Assembly: GCF_014805625.2 (NCBI RefSeq)
Contig: NW_023998490.1
Span: 1,423,559 to 1,487,558 of the forward strand
DNA length: 64,000 bases
Direction: 5' to 3'
From: Glossina fuscipes
Lineage: Eukaryota; Arthropoda; Insecta; Diptera; Glossinidae
The notes below the pieces were generated by a model, which was given only the letters and a program-made list of their open reading frames with translations, made no database searches and was not told the DNA's origin. Shown piece by piece: positions 35,466 through 48,138 of this stretch. Numbering within the stretch: position 1 is the first letter of the stretch; the number at the start of each line of letters is the position of its first letter. The position numbers were made by a program, and so were the translations under genes.

Positions 35466-35645
35466 TCATTGCTTTTGTATGCATAACCGAAGGACGGAGG
35501 GTATATTCATTTTGTCAAAACATTTGAAACCGTCAGCAGAAATTTTTATTGGCCCTGCAAAGTATGTATCTTTTTGATCAGTATCGAATTCTTAATCGAT
35601 TTAAGCAAGTCCGTCTTTCCTGTTGCCCCTCTGCGTAACGTGCGA
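35466..35645 (-). repeat. dispersed repeat family A, minus copy
   Basis: The reverse strand reads GACGGACTTGCTTAAATCGA, then ATTCGATACTGATCAAAAAG. After a GCAGGGCC-like block come GTTTTGACAAAATGAATAT and ACCCTCCGTCCTTCGGTT. This is the clearest short copy of the family. Confidence 0.65.
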
Positions 35646-35939
35646 TGTAATGGTTATGCCGGCTGGAAAAATGAAGCTATTGCCCCCAAATTTGGCAGAA
35701 ATATTGAACATTCTTGCATGTAAGCTCTATCTGATCATATCTTCCAGCTTCGTTCTGTGTATGTGCAAAATAATATTTTATATTTATATGGCGATATAAG
35801 GGGACAAACATTAGATGGACAGGCAAGCTTTAGAAAGTGATCGAAATTCAATTGCATTGTACACTACTTTTAAGCATTTTTTCATTTGATGGCATAATCT
35901 AAAAGCGTAATTGTTCAAGATTTTTGCTTCCAGTTTTTA

Positions 35940-36010
35940 TTTTACAAATTGAACAAGAAATTGTTAACCTTTTGATGGTTAGGGCGTCTAGGGCTCATTT
36001 CGAAGACGCA
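35940..36010 (+). repeat. possible tRNA-like element
   Basis: TTGATGGTTAGGGCGTCTAG resembles a tRNA A box region, and CGCAGATTCGGTTCTTGG resembles a B box, about 35 bases apart. No body or tail could be defined. It may be another tRNA-derived element or chance. Confidence 0.25.
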
Positions 36011-39000
36011 GATTCGGTTCTTGGCGCGAGAATAAGAATTTCGTGAGTGGCGTATTCTCCACAGTCTGGAATTTACACATTCATTCATCCACGTGAATGA
36101 TAAGGAAAGGATACGCCCATGCCTTTGAGATCGCCCCAACGTCGTCTAGACCTTTATAGAAAAGAAATATCCTTATCTCGAAACTTGAAGACCCAACTTT
36201 TTTCTTACACGTAATTGTTTATAAGATAAATAATCGATGAATAATGAATGTATCTTTTATTTTTAAGAGCCCCATGCACGAACCAGACTCTGTGCGCGCA
36301 TCCAAGACGCAAATTGATTGCAGTATTAGTGAAATTATCCTAGAAGGAATGCTCGAAAATTGTGTGATGGGGATCATTCCTACGAGAGAAGGCACGTTGG
36401 ACAGTTAAAAAATTTACCGTTTAGAATCCAATTGCATCGGAGGTACTTCGATATACGGCAGAACAGAAAGTATTAAACGTGTGTAATTAGTGTGTTGAAA
36501 ACACACTTCACAGCAATTTTTCTAAAAAAAAGCGCTATAAAAGAGCGATCATAAAGTAATCCAAACAGCTTTGTACAGTGTATCTTGAAAATTGCGACCT
36601 ACTGTTGAATGCAGAAATAAACGCCTGCATTTCAGGTGGACAGGTACGCCTTAATCGATTTGTGCAACTATTCTGAATGGTTTCTAAATAATAAAAAGCG
36701 CATATGTCTTTAGCCGCTTAGGTGTTGCATACAATCGCGCAAACTTAACGCACACTATACCACAAATGCCTTCCATCGAAAGACGACGTTTTTCTTTTAT
36801 CTTGTAACATCCACAGAAATATATATGCCTCGTAGCCCCAATAAAGTATTTGCATTCTTGATTAACATAAGATCTAAAGTTGATTTCCGTTCCGTTCCGG
36901 TCCGTTTGTCTAGCAAATTCCGGTTAGTGCAGTCATTAGCGTACACGACGTTTGTACAAAGCCTCTGAAAGACTTATTAGGATTTATTTCGATCGGTCGG
37001 TTAATATATCGAAAATTAATAAATGGACGGATATGAAATCAATTTAAATAAAAAGTTTGCTGGAAACTAAGGCAAAATAATTAGGATAGATTAGGATTTG
37101 TGTCCATTGAGAGGTTGACACCACCTTTGAAAGTGAAAGTAAATTAAAGTAGCTGAGTAATGAAAGGTGGAAAAAAAAAAAATAAAAAATAATAATAATA
37201 AGTTCTCTTCGTATTATATTCATCACAGCAACAATGCCCCTTAAATTGTTAACCTTCATGCTGCATATCTAGATTGTATAACAAACAGATGCTGAATGTA
37301 TATAAAATTACTTATCTTAGCTGTAGGTGGGAGAAAAAAACAGTTAATAAATATTTACTAACTACAAATTGTACTAACGAAATAATACACATATACACAT
37401 ATACAAGCGCCCGTGTAGACGCACAGACACAAACATGTACACGTTAGGCAAATAAAAATCTATCAGTTTAATGAATTGTAAAACAACATAAAACTTGTTG
37501 CGCTACATGTTGCTAACACTCTAGACGATAGATAAGCGATCTAACTCTGTGACGACGACTGGCCGTTTTAACAAACAATTGGAGGTATTTGAAGTCTTAC
37601 GGACGCAATTATAATTTAGTTGAATTTTTCTATTACGTCCGTTAACACAACTTGTAATTAGTGTGCCACACCGTAGAATGTGAGTAAACAAAAAAGAAAA
37701 AGAATTTGCAAAAAAAAAAAAAAAAATCACTCGAGTAGCGTCGTTGAGGAATTATAAAATAAGTAAAACGTTATAATAAAAAAATTAAACACAACGTACA
37801 GCATTCGAAAGGCCGGCCAATGGTTGGATTATCATAATTTTAGAAAAAAAAAAAGAAAAAACGAAGCAAATAAATTTAAAAAAAAAAAGCGAAAATTAAA
37901 AATTCAGTGTCTTTTATACATTCATAGGAGTGAGAACGTTTTTAATAGTGTTGTAATCTCATATGTTAAACTCGTTTCGTTAAAATTTTAAATTTTATTT
38001 TATTTTTTTTTTTCTTTTTTGTTTTTCGATAATATTTCAAATTACATATTCACGGTTTATGTTTAAACTCACACATACGCATATACAACTGCATAAATAT
38101 AAATAAATATTTATATTGAAATAAAAAAAAAGATTATTTGCATTACGTGAGTATACGAGTACGTTTGCGTACGTCGTTCAAAGTGATAATATGCAAAATA
38201 GAAAAAAAAAAAAGGAAAAAAATTTGAAAATGAAATTTGCACGATATTTGAACTAAAAAAATATTTTCATACTATTTTTAAAACAAAAACAAACAAACGC
38301 AGAATAGTTTTCAAAAGCATTTATTTACATGCACAGAAACCCAAATAGCAACATTTCTATGATATATTTTTTTTTTTTTTGTTTTTTCTGCTACTGAAGA
38401 TGTTTGTCTTCGGACATAAGCAATTATAGGATGGTCGGAAAAGTTATGACGCACATTCGTTGCCCCGATTGGCCTGGAATGTGAAAAGCAAAAATTTAAT
38501 ATCACTGCATGTTTCTCTTTTCCCGCAACTTGCGGGCCGGTTAATGTGCATGGACTGTACTTACAACCTATGACTTGACTGTACACCTAATCCTCCGTAG
38601 AGAACTGTGAACAAAGATTGAATGAAAATTACTCAAACCCCATATCTATCTCTATCTCTTTTTTAAAATCCGGTAATGTGAAGTCAAGCGTTCAATTGTT
38701 TCTTGTAGCCACGAAAGAAACTACTGCAGCATTCGCCAAATTCATTTTTAACAGAAGAAGATGGGACGTACACATATTCTTCCCTGGTTTGAACAAGGCG
38801 TTAAGTGCAACCCTATACGTCTGTCTGTCCGTCTGCCTAGGTAACAAAAGCAATCCGAAACATAGTTCTTGCTCTCAAAGTTTCCCTTCTTCAAGGAGTT
38901 ACATATTGAGTTTGTTTTTAATTCGGTCCAAGTCTCTTTCTAGCCTTGGTTGCGATTTCAAAAAAAAAAAATTTCGTCTAACAAACTTTACCCCTCACTA

Positions 39001-41108
39001 CGATATACTTTACTGATTATGCCAATCAAAGAAATCAAACAAATTGCTTATGCTTACCAGCAGGGGTATATTAGTTTAGTTCGCGAAGTCTTGTGAAGGC
39101 AAAGAAGAGCAAATAGGTGTCAACCCCTACGTTCTTTGGATCAGCGTTAATAAAGAAATTGGTTTCCGTATCTGCAAACTTGATTACCTATATTATGATT
39201 ATCGTTGTGTTGGTGATTACGAACGGACCACTGGACGAAATTTTCCTTTATTTATATAAAATTAAGAGTTGCTCTAATCACTTTGCTACACTAATCAAAA
39301 ATAGATGAATTTTTCTAAATTTATATAAAAAGAGGAAAAGGACTTAAAATACGCTTCCTTACGTATGAAAGAATAGTCCTTAAGATGCATAACAATTGCA
39401 GTTTGTTGGAGGACAAAATGAACGCATGGTACATGTCGTAGAGCCACCTTGCTTTGTTCTTCTCTCGTTTCCATTCCTTGCTGTACAATCAAAGGTAACA
39501 TTTAGAAGAGCAAACTAAAGCTATTCTGGAAAGATAAGTTCAGATTTAGTAAGCATGAGGCCACATCCTTGAAAAATTTATGCAAAAATATTCGCGTTAA
39601 GGAAATCGCTCGAAAATCGACCAAATTTTTCTCGACAAGTTCTAATTTTTTGGTGTTCACTAAATCATCTAATTTTTAAAATGCACAAATGTACAAATTT
39701 CATTATAATTTGTTGAAATTTGACGCAGAATTTCGACAGCAAGCTTGTTATCCATTTGGTTTGGCCAGCGAAAGATGTGCTTAAACGAGTTTACTAACTC
39801 TGAAAATCGTTGTATCCGGTTATATGTACTCGATAGATGATAATATTTCCGTTTCATGGAGAATGATCCCAAGTGATCCGAAGAGATCAGAGAAAATTTG
39901 TGTGCCAACACGCTATACTGAATTAATTTTTATTTCAATTTATTGTAAAATCTTATGTTTTGTAAGAGCTTTCGAAGTATTTTTTGGAATGGGCCCTTCC
40001 GATTCAAATGCTTCACATTCACTTTATACGTCGAAATGTTATTTCTCAGTGATCTTCCTCGAGAAATGTTAAAAATTGAATTTCATTTTTTCATATAAGG
40101 CATTTCTTTAAACGGAACGTTGAGAGCGTATGAGAAGCGGTCGTAAAAGCATCCCGATCGCATTTACTTCTCAATGGGATTCATGCTTGGCCGAAGTATG
40201 TCACTGTAGCAAAATAAGTGAAAATATTTTTAAAAATTGCGTTTAAACACAAATATACCAAAAAGCAGACGTAAGAGGGATAGACAAGTGTACTTACATC
40301 GATTGAGAAAGCGATTCAGATGTGAAAACCGATGGGTCTTTTTGGAGGTTATATAAACATGCAATGACTGCATATATCATCTGTCACAAGCAAAGTATAA
40401 TTATGTATGTAAATTTTGCATACGCTATCCTTTCAAAGTCAGCGGACTTATAAACCTCTCCGGTAAGACAATCTAGGAGTGGAATGTAAATTAATAAACT
40501 GTAAGAATTCGCTCATGATCAGTAGTAGGTCCTATATAGCCACATATTTTTATTATTTATATTGCACTTGCGGAACAAGAACAAGCATGCCTGAGCCTCT
40601 GTAGAATGCTTGTGCTAGCAAGTGATGGAGATCAAAAGATTTCGTCTAAGCTGATGACGATTTTCTTTCTTTTCTTAGTTAGGTCTAAATCTGAAATCTA
40701 CACGTAAGACATCGTCACTTCGTCCGACAGCTAGAGGTTTCTGTTATCCCTAATGCGCCAGTACTTTCCTGCCAATCGAATGCAATGTATGCGCATTAGT
40801 TGATTGCATTTGGCACAAAATGCTTCAATTTTGTTGTGACGAATTTCAATTTACATGTATAAGCAATCGCACACCTAAACAAACATACGCTATAATCAAA
40901 TGATAAACGTTCAAATCCATGAATGAATGACATGACATGCATACAACGTACATTACGTACGTAGAAAAATGAAAAGAAAACATAGCATATAATAAAATAA
41001 ATGACTTCTATGTTAGTTTGAAATTTTAGTTAAACCGTGAAATATTATATTAAAATATACTTAACTGTAAATAAATAGTTAAAACAAAAATAACAATTAA
41101 CTATAAAA
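36011..41108. other. intergenic, no gene seen
   Basis: Five kilobases with many A/T runs and no supported coding frame. Around 40060-40330 there are words of dispersed repeat family B (TTTCATATAAGGCATTT, GCGGTCGTAAAAGCATCC, and CATCGATTGAGAAAGCGATT). The promoter of Ig gene B should lie at its right end. Confidence 0.45.
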
Positions 41109-41220
41109 ATGCTTGGAAAGAAAAGTCACAACAATTGCAACAAGCAACGCAACGTATGTACAAATGGTTATGGATGGATATTAGTTACGTGCTTAATTTT
41201 AGGATACATTAGTTGTACAG
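41109..41220 (+). CDS. Ig-domain gene B, exon 1 (signal peptide)
   Basis: ATG at 41109 opens 37 codons: a polar start, MLGKKSHNNCNKQRNVCTNG, then a hydrophobic core WILVTCLILGYISCT. It ends in phase 1 at a strong GTAAGT donor (41221). The next fitting phase-1 exon is at 61099 (G|AC gives Asp), 19.9 kb away. Assignment rests on phase, orientation and the parallel structure of gene A. The polar N-terminus before the hydrophobic core is long but compatible with a signal peptide. Confidence 0.65.
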
Positions 41221-42788
41221 GTAAGTATTTCAATAATTAACTAAATATTCAAATAACTTTGAACATAGTCGAAGCTCACGTTCGTGACCGTACTCGTTGT
41301 TTACGCGTTTACCGAATCCTAATACCTAACATAGCTCAGAAAGTTTTGTAAGAGGAAATGCAATAAAAATTATTGAAGACTTTTGTCTTAGATCTTAAGC
41401 GAACTTTGACTTATATATCGTCCTAAGCATAAAAGGACATAAAAACTGCGCAGTTATTCTCGGTATTGCACACCGTTCGGGGACTAAATAGGCGAACACT
41501 TATGACAAATATCTCAGTTTGCTTGCCGTTCGCAAGCTCCCAAGTTGCTGATGAATAGATAAAAAGATTCCTTGTTTTGAAATTCACGCATTGCTACTAT
41601 ATGACGTCATTTTTAAAGTTCATATACAGAATCACATTGAGAGTGCAATTGTAAGTAAACCAGCGCTAGACATAACTACGGACAGTCAAGGTTATATTTA
41701 CTAAAAAATTTTTTCCGATCAATAAATTACTTACATATAAACGTATACATATTCGCTACATTCTTTCCGATCCGTAAGTGTTACCAAAGAAAACGACACA
41801 ATTATTGCAACCAAATCTTGACTGCGAGTCATGGGAAGACGGTTACGGTTATTAGGTTACTAAACGTTTTTAATATCAATGCAGTGTTGTCAGTATTCTG
41901 CAAACACATCAAAAAATGAGTTATATAGCATATGAGTCATAAGTATTGTGCATATTTCATTATCTCAACCAGAAACTGACAAAACTATAAGTCCTTAAGT
42001 TCTTACGATATCTGCTCCCAAATCAATTCTTACCGCGCGCAAATCAGTTCTACTCTCTGACATTTCTACAAAGAGACAAATACAGTGCGGATAGTCCCTT
42101 CGCTATTATGAAACGTGTTCCGCGGGCCCCTTAGAGGGAGATATGATTTATTACGTTCCCTGAGTTCGAACGAAATATAATCGTAATTGAACGACACTTT
42201 GTTTCCATGTATAGGCGTAGTCTTCTTTAGTAGAACTAACTAATTTCTTTATCAATCGTTTTCATTATTTTTCATTTACTTGCGTCACAATATACTAAAA
42301 AATTAAATTTTGTCGCCATGCAAAAGTATAATTTTCATGGGAACCCTTATATAAGGTGGGGTTCAAAAATTCGATACATGTTGTCGGCATTTGGTAAAGT
42401 CAGTTTTTTACGAAGGTCACTCCCAGTTCTAATCATTCCTGACTACAAATTCGTTTTCAGAAATAAATATGTTACCGATGAGAACATTTCTATGGTAAAG
42501 TTGGAAATGCTAAGTCCAAGAAGTTTCTTAAGTCCAAGACTGTCACTGTCCAATACTTTCACTCCAGATTTTCCAATCGCTGACAATATTTGAACAGAGG
42601 TATTGAAGATCACACAGCAATCCTTTCTTCATCTACCGATCCTATATATGTTTCCCACGAACTATAAATTCATCTAAATAAAATTTCGCTTTGATCGAAT
42701 CCTTGGAATGTTAAAATAAACGCTAAAAAATATAAGCAGATTACTTTCGGAATAAATAAGGGTTCCTGCCTTTCGCTCTTTTCGAATC
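41221..42788. other. Ig gene B intron 1, left part
   Basis: No supported gene. A 91-codon open frame at 42318-42593 precedes the LINE relic and is not recognised. Confidence 0.4.
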
Positions 42789-43161
42789 CATTATCACCGG
42801 CCGTGTGAAATACCTTGGTTTACATATTGATCAAGGATTAATTGACTAAATATTGATCAAAGATCAACATGTAAGCGTCATATAAAAACTAAGCTTCACC
42901 AACTTCATTTAAAAACCCGAAGACTCTATTCGCTAATTCGGCCAGAAGCTCAACTTAATCTAAAGAGTAAATGCAAAGGCATCTTCCTACCTATTTGGAC
43001 ATGCGGCATACAGTTGTGGCGAAGAGCCAGCCAGTAACTCTAACATTCAAATACTTCACAAACATCGATCTAAGACTCTCATTAGCAACAAGACTGTTCA
43101 TGATGGCCTGCATTTTCCTTTTGTTAAAAATCAAGTTCAAACTGTCTTCTCAAACTAAGTA
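42789..43161 (+). mobile_element. jockey-type LINE relic (end of reverse transcriptase ORF)
   Basis: C-terminal part of a jockey-clade ORF2 in broken frames. It reads GRVKYLGLHIDQGL; the frame then shifts to RHIKTKLHQLHLKTRRLYSL and IFLPIWTCGIQLWRRASQ. After a stop it reads SNSNIQILHKHRSKTL and HDGLHFPFVKNQVQ. The W-x-C-G-I-Q-L-W and S-N-I-x-I-L motifs are typical of jockey-like elements in flies. Stops and a frameshift show it is dead. The upstream RT core is missing. Confidence 0.75.
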
Positions 43162-43410
43162 ATCGCGTAAATCGTTTAACAATAGTTCTTCTCGATGAAT
43201 TTTAGCGAGGCAGGAAGTTGGTCCAAAGATTATATTCTAGACTTTTTATTTTCAAATTAATTTATTTTTGCTCCTTAAATTATTTCAATGATATATATAT
43301 AAATATATATATTTTTTTGTTGTTTCTCCAAAATTCGTGTCATTATTGCCATATTGTTTTATTGTTGTCAATGTAAGTGAATTTTTTTTGTTTCATCACC
43401 AAGTCCTTAG

Positions 43411-44310
43411 AGCGAAGACGTATACGTCTCCCAGCTTTAAAGAATAGACTTTATGAACTAAGAGCTAAAATTCCAAGCCAAAGCTTCTTAACTCAATCAA
43501 ATCTATTCTTGGCGGAAATGTGAAAAGCTTCCGTATCGCAATATAGATTTAAAGTTTTCAAAACCTACTCTTGTCACATTTCGCTCTATATGTTCAAGCC
43601 AGAGAACACTCTACATTACGTCTTCTAGAATCTAGTTGAAAGAGAAGCCAAGATCATTGTTGACATCTCATTTACACAGCCGGACTGTGTTGTTGTGATA
43701 GACGCTACAGGACAAGTTCTGCTTAATTGCATACTTCACGAAAGTGCCTCAATTTTCAAAAGCGAAACTCAGGCTATCCTTCAAGCTATGAATCTTGCTC
43801 ATCAAAACAAACTTAAAACTGTTGCTATCACTGATAATGCTGATCTGTGCTAAAGGTTATCCGGCATCCTTCCACTTCGAGCTGGAACACCATTAACAAG
43901 TTAATGAATACCATCGTAGTATGCGGTGACAACATTCAAACGTTTTGTTTGCTTAGTCATATCGTAGGGAAATGAGCAAGCGAATCTGCTGCTTCTGCAC
44001 CTCCAGTTCCGAACTATATCATGAAAAATTTGGACGGAGAGTTAAAGAACTCATTGGAAGGCAAGTTAAAAAGAAAATAATGGAAGCAAATCTACAGTGC
44101 TATCAGCAGCACTACTTCTCCGTTAACCGTCCTCTATTTCCTCCATTATATCCAACAAGTGTTGGCAAAACCAAGACTAAAACATTTGCGAGAGTCCGCC
44201 TTGACTATACAATAGCAACACACAAATGGATCCTAAAGAGGTCTTCTTCTCCAGTTTGCCATTCCAGACAAATTTGTGCAATAAAGCACTATTTTTGTGA
44301 AATCTTTATT
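43411..44310 (+). mobile_element. second LINE relic with RNase H-like region (I/LOA/R1 type)
   Basis: A different non-LTR element lies directly after the jockey relic. The frame around 43696-43852 reads SIFKSETQAILQAMNLAHQN and KLKTVAITDNADLC, matching the RNase H region (acidic residues in KSETQA and ITDN). Further right, DYTIATHKWILKRSSSPVCH matches the C-terminal THxxLLK..PPxCxxC zinc-knuckle-like end of such ORF2 proteins. Frames are broken by several stops. The 171-codon open frame at 43972-44487 includes the end piece only by chance. Confidence 0.7.
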
Positions 44311-44407
44311 AAAAAAATTGCTTTCCGAACAACTCATCTTATGGACGTTGTTCACCAGGTACCTCGTGCTCAATTTCTATTTTATTTTAGCCTAAATATG
44401 TATTTCT

Positions 44408-45334
44408 TTACCCTAAAGAAATTATTATTAAGTATTTGCATGTGTTTTGCTCATTCTGGCCAGTCAAGCCATGCTGCATCGATCTGACCCTGTGGTAATC
44501 GGAAGGCGCTATGTCTGATGACAGTTTACCCTTGACAATTCTTGCAACGTGTGGCCGAGCGTTGTCATGCAAGAGCATGACTTTGCATCTGTTTACCGCT
44601 ATTGCTGCTCTTTTTTGTGACAACATATCGTTTAATTTGTTCAGTTGACTTCGGTAGACGTCCGCAATAATAGTTTCATTCGCTTTCAGCTTCTCGTAAT
44701 ACACTTGCTAATCCCACCTTATGCACAGCGCTACTCTTCGCTTCGGTCTAGAAATGAATGGCTCTCCTGGACCAACGCGTGACTTTTAGCGAAAACTCTT
44801 CCTGTTTTTGCCTGGCAAGCAATAAAACCGCGATGTTAAAACGGTTCGAAATCGCATTTTCAGTCAATTCGTGGATCTTTCCCACGTCTTATAAACGTCT
44901 ACAAGAGCCTCTAAAGGCCTGTTCGAAAGTTTTTTTAAGGTTTTAGCTGGATTTTCATCCAACAACTGTTGCAACTCAGGGTCTTCGCATTGTTCTGGTC
45001 CTTCAGGCCATTCTTTGTCATTGACATCGAGATCGCGTCTTTTAAACCGTTGAAACGAAAATTGGCAATTGGCATATGATGGAGCAGCACTACCATAAGC
45101 TTCTAAAAGTATTTGATGGACTTCGGCAGCGTTTATCTTCAAATCAAACAACAAAAGTAGTGAATGTCGAAAATGAAATTTTGATGATTTTCCATGATTA
45201 GCGCATGTATGCAGTGAGCAATTCCATAACACTGAAGGGAAACTTGTTATTTTAGGTAGGACAGGTTTAAAGGCATCGTATTTAATCATTGCGCACATTA
45301 CTTCACCATCGCATTCGTTTATTATTTTCACCAA
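44408..45334 (-). mobile_element. dead mariner-like DNA transposon
   Basis: Minus-strand transposase remains in two frames. The N-terminal part (45334-44864) has the mariner DNA-binding region: HSLLLLFDLKINAAEVHQIL, LEAYGSAAPSYANCQFSFQR and FKRRDLDVNDKEWPEGPE. The C-terminal part (44704-44408) has YYEKLKANETIIADVYRSQL and the catalytic block LLHDNARPHVA, then DIAPSDYH. The first catalytic Asp region (TGDEKW) is lost and frames are broken between 44704 and 44864. About 15 residues are missing between the HDNARPH block and DIAPSDYH. I could not find terminal inverted repeats. The subfamily looks closer to rosa/vertumnana-type than mellifera-type, without certainty. Confidence 0.85.
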
Positions 45335-45952
45335 TAGATGTCGCTAACGAAACTAAACGCAGGCAGTAACAATATATTAACAGTAATAACAACAACAACA
45401 GGTTCTAATTGAACTTGGACCTTTTCGCCAAAATGAAGGCTTACCTTCGCGGCAACAGAAGCTACAGAAGAGGATGTGCAAAAAATTGCTATACCGAAAT
45501 GCTATTACTCAGCAATTATTGTCGAGAAATTTTGAAAACTGCAGCTTGTTTTCATATGAAACCTGTTGGAAAGTAAAGCCTTATAAATAATCCGCAGTGC
45601 AAGGAGTAAAAATAATCTGATTTTCAGTAAAATTTGCCCTTGACAGGCAACGTGCGAACAAGCTTAGACCATTCTTAAGTCTTGTATACATCTGCTCAAA
45701 TTTATCTCACTAGATACTATAAGTGCTGTAGGTCATTAGAGGAGTATACCATTATTTCGAACAGCATTTACAAGCAGCGAAAAAGCCACATATCCCTATC
45801 CTCGCTACTTACCTTCCAATCTGTTATGTGAATACATATTTGAACCTATGACATAGCAACTAAGTAAAATAATAAAATAAAATAGTGTGCAAAGATTTGA
45901 CGAAAAAAAAAAACAAAATTAATTACTCATTTTAACAGTGAATTATGTAAGC
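45335..45952. other. no gene seen
   Basis: Intronic sequence between the mariner relic and the duplicated block. Confidence 0.45.
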
Positions 45953-46094
45953 CATATCTACATAAACTCATATGTATAAAGCGTATTATTCAGCAATTTA
46001 TTATTATTTATACTCAGATATTTCAAACACAATTATATTCTCGTCTCTGTATTGTTACGGAAATTGAAGATTATCGCAACTACCTCTCTGCGTT

Positions 46095-46129
<35 letters not shown>

Positions 46130-47738
46130 CAAAAGAAACGTCAGCGTACATTATCTTATCAAAGGCTTATCCATAACTTTGGCGAAAAAGAAAAACATTT
46201 CAAAGAATTCTGAGCGGAAAAAACTTATCTGATATTTATTCTCATATTTGAGAGTAAAAAGCAACTCATTTCAGTGAGATGAGCTGTTTAAATAGCTTAT
46301 AAAAAGTGAGAATACATTTTTTATCAATTTCGAAAATCTGTTCAAAAAAAAAAAAACAGAAATATGAAGCAATACTTTTACGCAACTTAACGTTTTCCCT
46401 GCACAGATAGCATTTATATTACGGTCGTAGCAATTTTCTTAGGATCGAACATTTCATTTCAGGGATCAACGACGCTCATATTGGGGTAGGCTTTGCATTT
46501 ATTCACGGGAATATATTTTTCATTCGACACCAATAAAAACGATTACTTAATTTTTTTATTTTAAAATTTATTTATATATATATATTTAATATTTGATATT
46601 CTATAACAAATGAACTCGACTAGGGAATAATGTGAGCGTAAAAATAAATATGTATATGACTACCGCGAGAGCTATAGGGGTAAACCACTGAAATACCTGG
46701 GAAGGTCTCTATACCGCTAAGCAACGCCTGATGCATATACACGATAATACATTTATTAAATGCATCCGTGTGCTTGTATGCTTGTAGTGTATTGGCAGAC
46801 GTCTAGACCGAACCATAAGGTCTTCTTCAATAGTTTGAAGTAAGCATGATCCGCCTTAAACTTATCATTATGTGAAATTTTTCATAAAAATAGCAAAAAC
46901 CAATTCATTGAAATTTGCTCCGATGATTAAGAAACGGGCGACTTATCCAACAGCCATTTATTGTGTTTTATCTAACGAATTCTTTAATAAGAGCAATAAG
47001 TTTCCTTTTTTTTTTAAAGAACATGAGAAGAGTTGGGGAAAGCGATAACAAGCATTTTTCTTCGGTACTTCTTTTCAAAATTGCCAAAGTTCTGAAAAAA
47101 ACGCGTTTCTTTTTTTATATATTATACACGATTAATCACTCAAGGGATGCCCCTATTCGCATAACGCGGTCACGATCACAACAAAGTGGGGAAGGAAAGA
47201 AAGAAATAGGAAAGTTGTGGTCGCAGCTAAGTGGACGTGCGCCAAATTGATAAGAGTAACGCTTTTAACAGTCGAGCGCTATAGAGACTATAGTTACGAC
47301 CAAACTAAATTCTACCGCATTGAGATTTGTATCCGCGAACATTAACTTGGTTGTCGTGATTCGTACCCAACCGACTACTCATGCTACTTGACAATATTAC
47401 TTCAACTAAGGCGAGAACCCTTCGCAGACTTGTAACAAAATTCGTAACGCTTTGATAGCGAGGTGAATGGTGACTGTACCGGCAACATTAGGATAACGTT
47501 TGTTTAGTTTAATGGAGTTCGTCTAAAGTTAAAGCATAAGAAAAATATGTTTAAGTCTTGATGAAAAATCGTCACGAACTTTTCCTCTTACCTAATACCT
47601 TTCAATTCTAATATATCAGCGTAAAGTTGACGGGCTTCACAACCTATTTACAAAAAAGTTCAAGGCAGTGAATATCCGAAATTCGTTGCACACCTATCAG
47701 AAATGCAATAAGTTATATTTATTTTCCCATATATATAT
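45953..47738 (+). repeat. 1786-bp block, copy 1 (left of gap)
   Basis: It matches 48139-49924 at a constant offset of 2186 bases with only scattered substitutions (for example near 46669-46710 and in the A-rich run at 46097-46128). It runs directly into the N gap. It contains no gene; the 95-codon open frame near 46963 recurs in the other copy but has no domain. A SINE-like piece lies at 47287-47395 on the minus strand. Confidence 0.95.
47287..47395 (-). mobile_element. SINE copy, second subfamily (minus strand)
   Basis: The reverse strand reads GAGTAGTCGGTTGGGTACGA in the A-box area and GTTCGCGGATACAAATCTCA in the B-box area, then TAGAATTTAGTTTGGTCG and TAACTATAGT. The same 3' body is found at 23970-24085. 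It is repeated at 49473-49581 as part of the duplicated block. Confidence 0.5.
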
Positions 47739-48138
47739 NNNNNNNNNNNNNNNNNNNNNNNNNNNNNNNNNNNNNNNNNNNNNNNNNNNNNNNNNNNNNN
47801 NNNNNNNNNNNNNNNNNNNNNNNNNNNNNNNNNNNNNNNNNNNNNNNNNNNNNNNNNNNNNNNNNNNNNNNNNNNNNNNNNNNNNNNNNNNNNNNNNNNN
47901 NNNNNNNNNNNNNNNNNNNNNNNNNNNNNNNNNNNNNNNNNNNNNNNNNNNNNNNNNNNNNNNNNNNNNNNNNNNNNNNNNNNNNNNNNNNNNNNNNNNN
48001 NNNNNNNNNNNNNNNNNNNNNNNNNNNNNNNNNNNNNNNNNNNNNNNNNNNNNNNNNNNNNNNNNNNNNNNNNNNNNNNNNNNNNNNNNNNNNNNNNNNN
48101 NNNNNNNNNNNNNNNNNNNNNNNNNNNNNNNNNNNNNN
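47739..48138. other. assembly gap, 400 N
   Basis: Exactly 400 undetermined bases. The round number suggests a scaffolding estimate or a placeholder. Flanking sequences overlap each other (see findings), so the true gap may not exist. Confidence 0.99.

Noticed and set aside
46963..47250. 95-codon open frame that recurs identically at 49149-49436
   Set aside because: It recurs only because the block is duplicated at the gap; there is no domain and its composition fits chance.
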